DNA from: Apteryx mantelli
Taxonomy: Eukaryota; Chordata; Aves; Apterygiformes; Apterygidae
Reading direction: 5' to 3'
NCBI RefSeq assembly: GCF_036417845.1
Contig: NC_089994.1
Span: 10,620,001-10,684,000, forward strand
Length of the DNA stretch: 64,000 nucleotides
Shown here: piece after piece, positions 15,701 to 30,700 of the stretch
How the letters are laid out: every line of letters begins with the position of its first letter
How positions within the stretch are numbered: position 1 is the first letter of the stretch
Translations under genes and position numbers: made by a program
The notes under the pieces: generated by a model
What the model was told of the DNA's origin: nothing
Seen by the model: only the letters and a program-made list of their open reading frames with translations
Database searches by the model: none

Positions 15701-18700
15701 AGCAAGATAAAGCAGATTGAAGGAACTTCAAATATCTGTCTCTAAGAAGGTACAGATTCCAAAAGCATGCAGAAGAGATGGCTGGGCAAAAAGTTAACTG
15801 GACTGTTGATGGTGCAGGGCCTCAAGATTAAAACACCTGATCAGTGTGGCTAGGGTTCAAAAACATCGGCTGTCTTCTTTGGTGTGATTATCAAGACAAG
15901 AGAATACATGGGAAGGATTTGATTGCTCTCCTGAAATTAGATTTTAGGAGCCTTTCCAGGGAAAAGCAAGATAAGGTTATACTGCTGGCTTGGAAAGAAT
16001 GTAGAAGGTTAAGCTGTCATGACTGATTTGTAAGCTCACTTATGCTTCTTTTCATCCATTGTCTGTCCTAATACCACCTTCTGCAGGGCACATCTGTCCC
16101 ACCTCTTGTGACTCGGAAAATGGGGGTCCAGGAACTTCTCTAATGTATTCTGTACTACTGCCTTTGAAATGTTTCTGCTTAGATGCTCAGTCATTTGTGA
16201 GTCTTATGAGCCTGTCCAATGTCAAGAGAAGGAAGAAAAATTCTGAAAAATTGCACTGTTTTTATTTTATTCCTTCCCTGTAGTGTCAGCCTTTGCCTGG
16301 CTCAAAATATTAGTGCAAAACCAAAGAAACATGTTTCAAAACTGACAAAATCACTGAATAATGTTTTAAAGCAGATGTCATATGCTGTGAATATCTGGCA
16401 GCATTCTTTCTGCTGTTTTATTTGGTGGTAGATGGTGAGTATACAGAAATGTTTGGGCTTTGTAGGTTTCTTTTTAAGCTTTAGAATAAAGTTTTCTGAT
16501 TAGCTCATGAACACTGCAGAGAAGCAAATTAATCTGTGAACCACACAGCTCAGTTGAAACTGCTCTTCAGCATTTCAAGTTGCCAACTTCATCTTTTCTG
16601 CTTGCACAAAAAATGTGTACACACAGATCATCTCTGGAACGACCCAAAGTCCTTATTTGTAGTATATCCACCCTGTTAGAAGATTAGAGCTCAGTGCACA
16701 AGGGAGTGCTAATCAGACCCTACAGGGCTTTACTGCTTTGTTCCTTTTCCCTTTCCTCTTCTGGTTATATTTTTGTTGACTATAAGACCTGCCTTGAAGC
16801 TGAAGCAGGGCAAGGGTGCAAATGGACATTGTTTATATTTCAACAATGTTAAAAAGTAATTTTGAACTCTGAGTTAATGTTGCTGTGAAGCATCTTATTA
16901 CTGAAATTTATGCTGCCTAGAATACTTTCTAGAATAGTAATTATTTCTTACATTTGGGGGGGAATTATATATTTAAGGAGATAATTTGTGTGTAGATTCA
17001 ATTTCTTTCTACTGTCAACTACAGCTGAGATTTAAAAAATGTCTGCTGGGTCCTGTTGTTGTCATCACTTTAATTATGCCTTTATCACTTCTCCAGCAAA
17101 ATTGATATCTGTATTTGTGAAGCAGGGAGGGAAAGGAATCTGAGTCCAGGCCAGCAATTTGGTGCTATTGCTGGGATCAAGTTTATAGTGACTTTTCATC
17201 TTGGCTTCTACCCTGGTGTTCAGTACTGACTAGCTGTAAACAGTAGGAAAGAAATAGGCAGAGCCAAATGGTAATAGGAAGAGTAGCAGACTGGTGCAAT
17301 GGACTCAATTTTGGAAGTATCCCCACTTTCAAACTCTCTTGGAAGGTTTCAATCTCCTTCTGACAAAACAGTTCCCCTTGTAAGACAACAGCAGCTTTCT
17401 AATGGAGGTATGTGTAATAGAAAATGCACATCTGGGGGAATGTGGAATGTAGAAACAATAAGATGCAGATGTCCTGAATTAGTGACCCTGTGGTTTGTAT
17501 GTGTTCCCCATCTTTTTGTTAGCTCCAGGGGATCTTATTACTGAATTTCTCAGTTGCAAGAGTCTCAAAACAGATGGTAGATGATAATATTCTTTCACAT
17601 AAAAAGCCGTTGAAAAGGAAGTCAGTAGTGACTTCTTATTCAGCATGCGGTCTCCTTTATGAGAAGGCTTACCTTATAGCTGTGTTCAAGGGCTTGCTTG
17701 GGCAGTTCTTCTCCCCCTTCCTCTATAACTCTGCCTTTTGAGACCTCTGTGATGAGAACTGCTCTGAACTTTTCTCTTGGTAGCCCTTCTACAGCAGTTA
17801 CAGGTTTGGCAATCTGAAAAGAGTATTCAGTGCACCAATAAAGTAGTCTTTTGAATTGCTGCTGTCTTAAATGAGAAAACAATAATGACCTTAATGATTT
17901 TGCTTTACTTGTTTAATTCATAACATGTTTACAGCGTGTCTATAATTGCTACTGTTTTTTAAGATCTTCAAGGAACTTTTAAACGATCCAAGTGATCCTT
18001 GGCATTTTGAATACTAAGTTTTACTGATCTTGTTACGTATATACAACTCTCTAGCAAAGTTTAATCAGTCCCGCTACTTGAGGGAATTGTTTCTATACCT
18101 ATGTATTTAAATAAATACTTCAGAGACAATGCATCACAATGAATAGTGGAATGTGTGTAACAATCCATTTATTTTGTTCTTGTGTCTGTCAAATAAAAGA
18201 GGAGCTGCTCCTCTAGAAAATAAATCAAAAAGTGTGTTTTTTGTCTGAATAATTTCTATAGATGGAAAGCTTTTTTAATATTTATGTAGACTTTAACACC
18301 ATTTATATTTTGAAATAATTGAATTGTTTTCTGCAGAAAAGTTTCCTTCCACTGGTACAGGTCTTGTTGGTTAGAATATAGGATTCAGGAACATCGAGAT
18401 ATACTGTGCTTTAACTTTTTCTGTTAATCCTGATTTTTAAGTTTTTCTCCTATTAATGCAAACAGGTTTAAAAGTGGAAAAAAGTACAACATATACTTTT
18501 TGTTAGCACCAACAAGCCAGTTCATGCAGTGGCTGATATGTAATTACTGCTGCAAATTCACCTTAATGTTAAAAAGGGCCATAGCAAATTTCTTTAGTTT
18601 GCACAGTCAGAATACAGTTGAGTATTGTGATGGTAAACACACATCTGTTATATGCTATTGTGTAGCTTAGCCTTTCTGTTTTTACTTGCGGTTTAGTTGT

Positions 18701-21700
18701 TCTCCCTATGCTTATTCATCGGTTATATTGTATTAATTCCATCTAGGTTTTATGTATAGGTGACTTTTCAAACTACTACTTTTTGCTTTTGAAATACAAT
18801 ATAAAAGATTGTTCCATGAAACATCCTGATTCAGCAACTTGAGGTAGTGTAAAATACTGTATCTGCACATCACTTTTTCTACACCACTGAAAATGCAGTG
18901 TGTCAGTGTACTCTCTTGTGAGTATATGACTTCTAGTATCTTAGTATGTAACTGGGGCTGAGAGCATCAGATGAGTCTGTTAATGACAGCTCAGCCCAAT
19001 GCTCCCTTATTTTAGCTGCCAAGGGATTCTTTGTAGCATTAGTATTAATATGTGCCAACTGTAGTGGTACCCTTCAAAACCAGGCTTGTAGGAAGGTGCC
19101 TGACTGTTATGGACATGCGTATCGTACAGGTTAGCATCATTTCATGCAAGCCATTAACTGGCCATGAAAAAAACAAGGAATGCTGAGAAGATTCAGTATG
19201 ATCAGTCACTCAGCTATGAGCATGCACACTGCAGCAGCCTCAACAAGATCCAAGCCCTGAGGAAGGAAGCACTGTTGGGAGCTTTTTTAGGATGTACAGC
19301 AAACAAGTCCTGTATGTGTGAGGATGAGTAGTTGAAAGAAATTTGGGTATAGCCTTTGCTTATTCTGCTTCTGGGTTAAGTATGTGTAAAGCACTTCTTG
19401 CCTCATGTTTCATTCAAAGTCTTAGTTAATAGTGAATCCATAGACTTCAGCTCAATATCTCCATTAATTGCCTTCAGAAAGCAGGAGTCTGATTGCTGTC
19501 TACCTGTCTTGAGACCTGTACTACATACTATCCAAGCATTTCAGTGAAATATAAAATATGCTATTTATAGGCAAGAGTTATAGATCAACACTGATCATTC
19601 TACCATATATTTAGAAGGCGTTTTACTTAAGAAAGCTTAAGGTTATTCAATGAATACTTTAGGAACTTGGAAAGTTCTTCAGATTGCAACAGACATATAA
19701 CTTTCAGCCTGGGTATAGATTTTATATAAATACATGCAATTATATAGACTCTTATAAACTATATAAGCTCTGCAAAGGCCATAACATGCTTCAAGGAAGA
19801 TGATTAATGATATCTTGTTTTCAAAGGTGTTGGTTTTGAAATAACCAAACTCAAACATCTGCTTGGCATAGAAAATCCGTTGATGCTTTGAACTATTTGC
19901 TATTTTGTTATATAAGATCCCTGGTATCTCAGATATGTAGCTTGCTGTTTGCAGCCAAATAATATATGGACTGGCTTCTCTGACTTTTTTTAGTTTCTTC
20001 TGTCTCTGAAAAAAACTGACAGAATCCAGTCAAGGAAGAATGCATGGGAGTTTAACATTTGTATTTGAAATATTTTTTTAAAATGTAGCAGTGTCCATCT
20101 AGTTTAAATGTAAAAAATCTCAATAACTTAACTGAAGGAGCTAGTAATAGGAAAAAAAAAATCGAAGATTTCTCACTGCATATGAAGTGTCTATAAAAAT
20201 AGATCCAGGAAATACAACTTTTACTCATCTTATTTTTTCTTATGTGAGTATTTCTGCAGACAAGTATACTGCCAGAAAAGTTTGCTGAAACAGCATAGTG
20301 GGTGACTTTGGATATTTTTCCCCGCCCTTCCAGTAGTTTATATAAAATAAAAACTTAAGCTCATTCAACCAAAAAGAGTGTGTCCAGTGAAAACAGCTGG
20401 TATTTTAACTGCTGTGTTTAACTCCACATGAACAAACTGTACACCATTTTTCTGTTTAATTTTGATTTCAGAACTTTTGTACATGAAACATTCTCAAGAA
20501 ATAGGGGGATTTCATTGCTCACAGGATTTATTCTCCCACCTGTAGTTTTCAGCAGCATGTTCTCATATTCATTGGAAAAATACCATCTTTTGCCCCATAG
20601 TGTATTTAAAAGTAGTTTAAAAAAAAAAAAAAATGATCAAAACCCCCCAACAGCTCTTAACATTCGGCAGATTTGACAGGTCACACATACAAGTTGATGT
20701 ATGGTAGTAAAACAAAAATGTGCATGTTATGAAAATCAGGAAAAAATTCTTGATCGGTCGTATATTGGAGTTTCCTTCTGCTTTGTTCCAGCTGCTTTCA
20801 TTATATGCTCTCTAGATATTCCCAAAGCAAATATTCCGGATGGTGAAAAGAAACCAATGACCTTTTCATAAACATGTTTTTTCACTGATGGGTATGAATG
20901 TTTTTACTGAACTTGTCATAATTTGAATTAAAGAAGTCAACGCAGATGATGTATGCCTTACAGTTCACTGTCAGAATTTCTTTGAAAAGGTTGAGGGAGA
21001 AAAGCACTAGAGTAAATTTGTTTGTAGATGATCATATCACCCCAGTGCTTGGGCCTGATTTTTTTTAAGTAAGGAAATATTTAAAATATGTAATCCTTCT
21101 TTGTCTGAAAGCAGGAGTGTTTTGATTAATTTGCAAGTTCAGAAAACCTCTAGTATCGTTTCCCTTATTTAAAGATTAAATGTGTTTCTTATCCATACAA
21201 ATAGGAGAAATTATTTATAGAAAAGCCTTGCCTCAGAGGCATTAACTTTTTATTGAGGATTTGGTTGGCACCGAGGCTTTTTTCTTTCTTTTCTTCCAGG
21301 AAATTATCATTAAAACCCCACTAATTTGGATAACGAAGTAATGAAATTCATGGTGGCATAGAGATTCCCAAGGACTTAGGTAGTTCAGTGTATCATATGA
21401 GGCCTTCTGTACCAAAAGAACATCCCTTATTCATGTACAGCTTGGTTTTTGTTTGGGATTTTTTTCTCCCACCATCCTACCAATGTATAACTTCTGAGGA
21501 ATTTGATTTGAAACTATTCAGAATATTTCCTAATATTTTAAAAATAGGTAAGCAGGAAAAGTATTAAAGATTTGAATGAAACTTTAAATTTAATTTAGCA
21601 CATATCACAAATAATACATTCATATGAGAACTATAGTAGAAATCAGTAAAAATCTTTAGTGACACATGCTATGCAGGCAGTAAGTATGAATTAGTACTGT

Positions 21701-24700
21701 AACAGGAAAGGAATGATCAGTTGTGTCCTACTGAAGCTACAAGCATGTTGTTGTGATTCTGATGTGGGCAGTTCTCTGGAGAACTGGAGTGATCAGGAAG
21801 GAGTCTTGATCAGCATAAGGTAGATTTGAACAAGGACTTTAATGTCAAAAAGAAAAAGATAAGGAAAGTAAATGTCTTTAAACCACTAGAGGACAGTTCA
21901 CAAAATGAGGGCATATGCTACGTTTCTTTTAACAGTATGTGTGTGTGTGTATATATATGTATATATACACACACACAGAAAGAGAAAATTGGATAACAGA
22001 GCTTCTTAAATAATATTTAACGAAAAAGCAACAACAATATGCAAATCCCACCTGCCATAATTACTATCTTTTAAATATGCTGAACAACTCGGATATCTTT
22101 CTGTAAGGCACCAGAAAAACCTCGTGGGGTTGGGAGGAGGAAGAGAAGGGCACAAAGGAGGAGAGGCAGGTTTTCCTGCCTTCTTTTGTGTTCTTCCTCT
22201 TGCATTATTTGTCTTATGAGTGAGTTAGAATTTCCCTTTTCTCTTGACTGTCTTGAGAAAGAAACTGTAGAACATTTTTTCAGAATGCCTCTTTGAGAAG
22301 AATATAATCAGCTAAATCAAGAACTGTTTTGCTTGTTGTTAAGGTTCAGATGCTAACTGAGGTAGCAGATGCTAACTTAAGCACAGCAGTTTAACTTCTA
22401 GCACATCATTAATAAGATTGCATTCTACATATTCTTATCTGCATCAAATCACAGATATGTCTTTATCCCATGAAAAAATTAGGAACTGGAAATGGCTTCT
22501 CTGCTGTATTGTGTTCAATGCTACTCAATGCAAATTCAATCTTAACTGTGAGGTTGTGGTTTTCTTCTTAATTCAGAGATCTGCTGTCTCAGGAACTGCA
22601 GGTTGGGGCTTGCATAGACAATAAATTAAAAGCTGGACTAAAGTCAGAGTGTTGGATGACTAAAATGCTTTTTTCCACTGTAAATAGGTATGTCACTAGA
22701 GCGAAATACAGAATGATATGATCTCATGACTGTGTCCTAGCCAATAAACTGATAGCAGTTTGAGGACTCACTACTATGTGTCAGCAAATTGTATTGAAGG
22801 ATGTTGAGAGTGAGCCACCTAATGGCAATTCATGATTTTTTTTTTTGTTTCCCCGCAAGACACCAGATCTTATTGTCTTGCTTGATTTTCTTATCAGTTG
22901 ACTTGTTTGATGTGTTGCCAATGTCTGTGAGGCTATTTAAAAATTCACCCTTCTTCAGGGAGAAGGCTGCATGCTATGCAGATATGCTGACCTCATCTCT
23001 TCCAAGCAAGAGTTATTTGCAATGTTGGAAGCTGTCTTTGAATTCCTGTTTGGAACATTATCTCAGATCCCTCCTGCTAAACTGTGCATGCATGAGAGAG
23101 AGAGAGCTACAGCCAGTAACTGCAATTAGCTTACAGATATAATTATGTTGTAGCACAGTTAATTGAAAACAGTCTGAAGATGCATGTCTGTCATTAAGGG
23201 ATCCATTCCATGTTCTACTACACTTCAATAAGTGGACCTGAAAGTTTACTTCTGTCAGATAAAGTGGGTACAGTGGCCAACCTTAGAATGTGGTAGAGAA
23301 GAGATTCAAACGAGGTGATGGAAAACATTACTTGCTCTAATGGATTATTCTCTTACATCTTGGGGGGGGGAAGGAGTGTAACTTCTTCTGAAGTATAAAT
23401 CTTTACTCATTTAAAGCCTACAGGTTTTTCCCTGAGCTGGGCTGCTTTCCATGCAGTAGTTCTGGATTTTTATTGGATTTTATTAGTGATGTATTTTAAA
23501 ATAATAGTACCGTTTGGTAGTGGTACAGCTAGTATTGTATTTTGAGAGGAGGAGAGCAATATAACTCATTAATTAATCTCTGGACTGTGGAATCATAGTA
23601 GCAACAGTAGGGCAAACCTTGATGTGTTTGAAGATTGCATGAAATTAGACTGTAATCAAATATAGAAGCTGATGTTTTCAAAGAGAGCTTATTTTTATTT
23701 TTCAGTACCACCAAAGAAGATGTAATTTGCTACTATGGAAACAAAGGAGAACCAGAACCTGTTTTCCTAAATCCTGGTAGGATTACTTCAGAAAGGTCTG
23801 AATATTGCTTTACAATGTTGTTACTTGAAAGGATTTGGAATGTAGCTGTATTTCTCTAGAAATATAGCTGTTTAAACATGTATTGTCTTCACTAATTTTT
23901 TCCATTACATTCTTAAAAAGTAAGTAAAATGTCCTTAAATTCATTTAAGTACTTACTGATTTCACTAAAGAGTTACTAGTTCGTAAAAAATTTCTACAGA
24001 CTAGCTCCATATTGGTGTACCCATGTTGCAATTAGTGGGGTATTACCTAAGAAAATATGACTGAAGGACAGAAGTCTGTCCTGAAGAGTATTATTTTCAA
24101 AGGTTTGTGGGCTTGACCCTAACTCTCCTTTCCCTACAATGTTAAAGGCATAGTGAGACCATGCTTCCATAGAGACAGAGTTGGTTTTAAAAGGAAGAAA
24201 AAGCCCTGTTTTAATCTGTCTTATCAGGCGGATTGATTTAAAATGTGTATAAACTAGTTTTTTGCTAGCTGACTACATAAAGCAGTACTCCAGAATTCGT
24301 CACTGAAAAGCCCCCTTAAATGGACAAGGATGCACAGAACAGAGCAGCGTAGCTGCTTGACAACAGTTGCTGTGAAGGATGTGTTGATGATGATGGCTAA
24401 TTTTGCTTGCTTAGATTAACTGTCAAAATGTTATTGCCAATAGGCAAATAGTTACAGTAGCAATTATAGCATAAACCCTTGGAAACAGCTGTTAGATTTT
24501 GTACAGCAGCAAACACAAAACAGGCTTTAATCCAGACATTTAGAAAAAGGTCTGGCCACTTGTGTTTATCCTTTTTCTTTCATGCTGTATGGGGTTGGAC
24601 AGTGGTTCTGTAGTACAGTTTGTCATGCTTTTCTTAGGGAACAGAGATGCAGATTAACAGAGACATTAAGGATCAGGATTTAGAAAACAGATGTGCAATG

Positions 24701-27700
24701 CCTCCCTCTATTGCTTCTGGCCATAGCTGTCAAGCTACCGTCCAGAAGAGCACTACAGTTAATAGCAATTTTTAAAACACCTACACAAGTGGTGTGGTAG
24801 TACTGTTTTAGGAAAAAATCTAGAGTGTTCAGTCTTGGAGCATGAAGTCCTCGTGTTGTGCAGGTGGAAAAAATAGTGCTTCTTTAATGTGGTAATGAGA
24901 AACTGCACCCCAAATATTGGGTATCTGCAGACTCTAGCAAAGGTATTTCTGATCTCTGTGCTTCAACAAAATTCCTTTTCTGTTGTATATGGCTGCCTAA
25001 GGGAGAGCTGGGTTTTGGTAATCTCTGTGCTTATTCTGTTGGATTGCGGCCAGGATATACAGGGCACCACTAAAGAAAAAACTCATTGTCATCATTAAAT
25101 GGTGCTTTGCAGTGTTTCTTAAGAATAATGAGAGATGGAAAAAATGTCATTAATATAAATAAGTTGGAAAAGATTGGACTGCAAAAATTTACAATTCTGT
25201 GCTTTTTTTCATAATGTACCAAAACAGAGGTTAAAAGTAATTACTCCAAATATGGATTAGAATAAAACTGTAAAACTACTGAATATTAGCACAGAGGAAT
25301 GCTTAAGTACAGCTTAATGTGAGATGCAGGCATGCTCTGGTCTCTTGTCTAGGAATGGGCCATGTGTTTTTAGCATTCCTACTGATAAAAAGATTATCTG
25401 GGGAATAATTTGGATTGCATTAAAATTTGTGAAATATGTACCTGAAAACTGTGAATCACCAGAACATCCTTTCTGACTAAATTGATCTTTTCCTCCTGAA
25501 AATTATTCAGGGTGTATGCAGCTAGAAGTGGTCCATGGGGGGACTGGTCTGTAAACACTTTACTATTGCTTTTAAATCTAAAACTTCCCATATAATCTCC
25601 TTATTACAGACTGCTGTTATTTTGGGACATGTAAAGCTTGAAGGATCAGAGTTACTTTGCAGAAATAAAGCCAACGTTATCATGATTATAAGAGTTATTT
25701 TCTGTTTAGGTTTTGTAATGCCCTAATGTTTCTATTGGTGATGTGCTCTGGAATAAAAAAATGCCATCTTTACTTCACCTGATTGCACATGCTGGTATAT
25801 ATTGTGTGAATAACAGTGGTTAAAAAAAACTAGGATTCAGCCAATTTTAGTAACCTTAGAGCAACAATGCTCTAAAGTTAGGGATGGTTTTTGTTTTGTT
25901 TTTCCCCTCATAAAACTATTAGAAATAATGGTCCAATACGGTTGAGGAATGGTGAGGCTATTTCATTAAGTTATGCTCCTGGGTAGGAGGCTCTAACTGA
26001 AGGAGGTGGGGGTTGTACTTATCGTTTACTACTTTTTGATACATAGTTTAATGACCTCTTACGTTTGAGGCAAAATGAAGTTTGGCAATGGGATGAGTAA
26101 GCAAATTATCTTAAGAGGTTCATGATGAACTTGTAGATAGCATTTATTTTTTCCCCCTCAAACTGTGTAGGATAAGATAATTGTGAAATTATTTAATTTT
26201 TTGCGTAGCATGTACGTAAGCTTTCTTTGGTCCAGAGAAATGCTTAATAGTAGTATGTTTGCATCTTTTAACCTGCCCCAGAAATCAGCCATTTTTTTAA
26301 TGTATAGGAATATATGGATTGAGTAATTCTTTGTTGGATACACCATGGAAGAAACTTCAATATGGGAAGCAGCTTTTCACAGAAGTGATCAAGAGAAGTC
26401 AAGACCTTACCAAAGAAGACTTGGTGCAGGAGCTCCTTGCAGTGATGAATAATCAAGAGCCGTAAGAGCATGATATCAAGAGTTTACTTAAAATGCAATG
26501 TGACCAATTCAAAAACTTCACTTGAACTATTTTGAGTTTAAAAAAAAAAAATTTTTGCCTTACACTAATTGACTAAAGCTGGGTAATGAAGGGCAAAGGT
26601 AGTACTTTCTCTTCAGAGACTGCATCTCAACAATATTGATTTTTAAACAGCAGACACGCTACTGCAAACTTGGTGCTCATAAACTGTGTACTGATTTCTG
26701 TGCCCTTTTTTCTTGGTGCCCTTCTTCTCATGGTAAGAGTAATGAGTGCAAAGCAAAGGATGGATAAGTTGCTTGCCACAAGGTTTGTGGAGCCTGACTC
26801 CAGGTAAAGGTTATTTCTTATTACACATGGAGTAAGTGCTTGTTTACAAGAGCAGGTTTGTGTTAGTAGCTGCTAGCTACACAGCTGCTCTGGGTAGATG
26901 CTGAGAGTGAGGAAGTAAACTATTTTCAAAGGAGAACCAGCTACCTTTCTCAAAAGTATAATTATTTCAGACTAAGTGGGGAAAGGAGATGAGGGAATAT
27001 TTCCAGTTTAACTTTAGGCCTCTGTGGTCAAGGAGGTTCCAAAAGGATGAGCTGGAGTGTCTAAGTAAGATTTCTGCACTCATCATTGGCTACACAGTGA
27101 ACCTAAGCTCATAAATTAGATGGCTAGAAGTAAATGCAATTGATATCATATAAATGTCCAGGCATGGAGCGGAGTGAAAGAGGTGCTGTGTAAAGGAAGT
27201 AATCTGCTCTGAGTTCACTCCCCACTAACTTTAATATTTAGCCTGTCTTTGGCCTGTCAGACAGGAGAGTTGGGTAGAAGTGGTGCTGTATGCAATCAAT
27301 AGGACCTTCGTAACTGTACCTACCATCAGAAGAGCAGCAAAGCTGTTTCTTGTACATAGGTTCTTTTTTTTAATGTTGATTTAATGCCAACACTCTTGTG
27401 TTTGAAGCTCTGAAAAATGCTACAAAATAAATATTTATGCAAGAATTTGGGAATCTGAGCATTGAGTAGTAATTGGCAAGTCTGTTAAGCAATTTTAATT
27501 GCTTTTTTTGGAATAGTACCAGTTCAAAAGTACAAATGCTTTTCAAAAAAACTGTCATGCTGTGCTCTTTACTAGTAAAAAACCAAAATTGTGTAGGATA
27601 CAATATGGTCCAAATCTTCCCTTAATGTTCAGTGATTCAGTATGATCGCATCTAAAATCATCTGACTGCTATAAAATGGAAATATTTACTTACAAAAAGC

Positions 27701-30700
27701 AGTATTTAAAGCTAAATCTAAAATCAGTTACTGTAATTTTTCCAGTGGAGACTTCAGGCGCAAATGATCTTTTCATAACAAATACTGAATATACTTCTAT
27801 GCACTAACTTGGTGAACATTCTAAAAATATTTTATTGCATGTCACTTTATGATCACTGTGTGTGTGTGTGTTACAAGAATTAAGTGGGTACAGTGGTTGG
27901 TTTACTCTTAGAATTCCCTCCCTTCCTTCCTGATAGATACGGGTTTTTGTCCCCTAGCCCCTCTATCCTGCTTCAGACCTACCTTTGAGTATAGTGCCAG
28001 GGAAGCATTGCAGCTCCTTTCTGTCTTCTTAAAACTGCTTTAGGCCATTAAGCTGGAAAGGGGCCTGTTGTGCAGAGAACACAGGGAGTACCAGGGGTAG
28101 AGTAGGAGACAGAGGTTGATGGTTCTCACAGGCTGAAGTCTCCCACACCATGTGCTTTCTCCATGATGTTGTGATATGCTCCAGCTATGTGCCCAAAACA
28201 AAAGTGAGAAGAGCTTAATTCACTCTGTTCACAATGAAACTGCATCTGTCTTTGCTGCTGCCTCAGACATGCGACCACAGGTTGTCTTCTCCATCATGAC
28301 AACAAAGAAAGTGAACATAGCTGGGTTTAAAGGTCAGTTACAGTATGCCAAATTGGTGTCCCCTGTTGATCAGGGGGCACTCTGGAAGTGGGGCTGAATC
28401 AATCAGTCGGTTCTGCCCTCTTCCCTGGCATTCTCCGTACAGCTGATAGGCTGCTGAACTTGGCCATTTCTGTTTTAATGGAAATGGATACATTTGGGTC
28501 TATTCTAGGAGGCAGAAACATGACCATCTCTTGGAGATGGAAGAGGGTTAAAATCAAAGCCAAGAACCTGCTATAGTGCTAGATTTGACTGTAAGATTAG
28601 AATCTTTAATTTTTGAAGTAGAAAGCTTCACCATATTCTGGTGATCTGAATGGAAAGTCAGGGGTGTAAGATTGCTGCAGTAACCCCTGTGACCTTAGCA
28701 TTTCTTCTGTGGGGTGCTGATACCTATTTAATTACAGCAAATGAAGCTTGATACACTTTAGTGTATGGTAGGTTATGCTTCTAAATACCTTCCAAGCTTT
28801 GATAGGGATATCTGTCAAGAAATGTTAAGGGCTGTCCTAGGTATTTTTCAGGTATTCCAAATAAGCTTGCAGGAAGAAGAGGTCTTTGTTCAACACAAAA
28901 AAAGAAAAAAAGCTGGAGTCTAACTAGAAGAATGCTTGCTTATATAATGTGCCTCAGATTACTTGATCATGAAGGTTTTATTCAAGACCTTAGGGGAAGT
29001 AGAATACAGAAAGGAAGAAATAACAATGAAGGTGAAAAATCTGTGAAGATAGGAAAAATATTTCTTAAAATGAGACAGAAGTTCAAGACCTTGAAAGATT
29101 CTCTGTGGGAAAAGAGCTGACAAGCCATTTTATTTTTGATCCTCTTCATACTTCAGTCTCAAATAAAATTCACACTTTTCTCCTTTTTGTTCTTACCGTT
29201 ATTTACCATTCAGTCAATACACAGCTTAGTGCAAGAAGGGGGAATGCATTAATGTAAAAATATATTTTTTTTAACAGTCAGTTACCAGATCCTGCAATTG
29301 AAGACCAAGGGAGGGATTACATACGTCCTATATTAAACAAATATGCAGCTGTGTGTGTTCGATGCCCTGGCTATGGAACAAGGTAAAACTTCATAGTCAG
29401 AAATGGATGTGTACTGGATCAAAGCATATCTCACATCAAAATTATGCTGCCATAAATGTTATCTCCTAGTGACTGCTTTAAATTTATTCAGATATTAATC
29501 AAGCATAATTTAGTAAAGTGTTTCCTTATATGATATTGTGGTGTCTTAGATTGTGCTTAAAATGCTCGGCACTAGCTGCATTATGGTTCATTTTGGGGAA
29601 GTATGGCAGCTCCAGTTTGTCTAGGACAAGATAATACAATTCTAAAATACAAAGGATTTTTACCGTTCCATTTCTTCTGGCTAATTTTTTTGAAGTTAGT
29701 GTTCTTGTTTACTCATGTTCAGTTCTCTGAAAGCCATACAGAAACCCCCTCAACCATGTGGTCCTCTCTTTCTTCTTATTTCTTTCACTTTTCTCCTATA
29801 TCCTCAACACTGAATTACTTTAAACTGCGAATGTTGTCACGTTATATCCAAACTACAGGAACATTTCCTATTTCCACAGGCAGCTTGTCAGCTACCTTTG
29901 TCATCTCTGGATTGTCCTGTTTGAAGGAATGCCAGAGTCTTCCAACTATCACCTGCATATTATCAGACTGAGGTCCTGGTTCCGCAGTACAGTAGCAGAT
30001 CTGACCACCTCTGATTTTGATCTTACTAAAACACAGAAAGCATCAAAATTGTGTTTTTAACCAAAAAAAGAAAATCCCCAGATCTTCTTAGTTACCTTTT
30101 ATATCTGAGCAGTTGCAGAACAGATTTCTTTTCGAAGAGACAGAGTAGTGTCATCTGCATAGCTAGCTATATTAGATGCTGCTTTAGGCACATCATTTTA
30201 TTATCTAGGTGCTATTTTCATATATTAAAAATCTATTACTCTTGTTCAAAAGAACATGTATTTTCCCCTAACTGGTGCTGCTGTTCTGAGATATTCTCAC
30301 TTTCTGCCCAGACTGTTCTGCCACAACTGTAAGAAGATTAGAATAACGCAATACATCTTGCATTTAATCCTGAGCAGGACAAAATTATAGGTCAACCAGT
30401 TGCTGCTGATAGGGAATTCATGCTTTAAAGGACTGCCAATGATTTTTGTCAGACAGCAGTTGTACTAGTCAGCCTTAGCATTCCCACTGTATGATGAAAA
30501 TTGATAAGCAGAGAGCACTCATTTCAGTAAGTATTTTTAAGTTGTCATTCTGACAAAGAAACCACTGCAAAAATTGAGCATCTTTATAAAATGTATGCAA
30601 AAAACATTAATTTTGGTATACTGAAGCCTTAAAATGGTAAATAAACATTTCTCTGCTTCACAGGTTGCAGTCTACTTATTTCAAAGGAAATAGGGTTATT

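Larger units (their letters stand above)
10491..23705 (+). other. TANGO2: TANGO2 largest intron (13.2 kb)
   Basis: The largest intron of the gene. It contains a 9-bp triplication at 15630-15656, a TG/TA/CA self-complementary repeat at 21936-21976, a GA run near 23094-23105 and otherwise unique AT-rich sequence. In human a TANGO2 intron hosts miR-185; I looked for a match to its mature arm and found none. Confidence 0.7.

Noticed and set aside
22801..23142. 113-codon open frame in the TANGO2 intron
   Set aside because: Length expected by chance in 64 kb of AT-rich DNA; no motif, no splice context.
10491..23705. Search for miR-185, which lies in a TANGO2 intron in mammals
   Set aside because: No stretch resembling the mature arm was found by eye in this or the other TANGO2 introns.
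29603..29971. 122-codon open frame in the last TANGO2 intron
   Set aside because: Near the chance maximum; Ser/Phe/Leu-rich with no recognisable domain.
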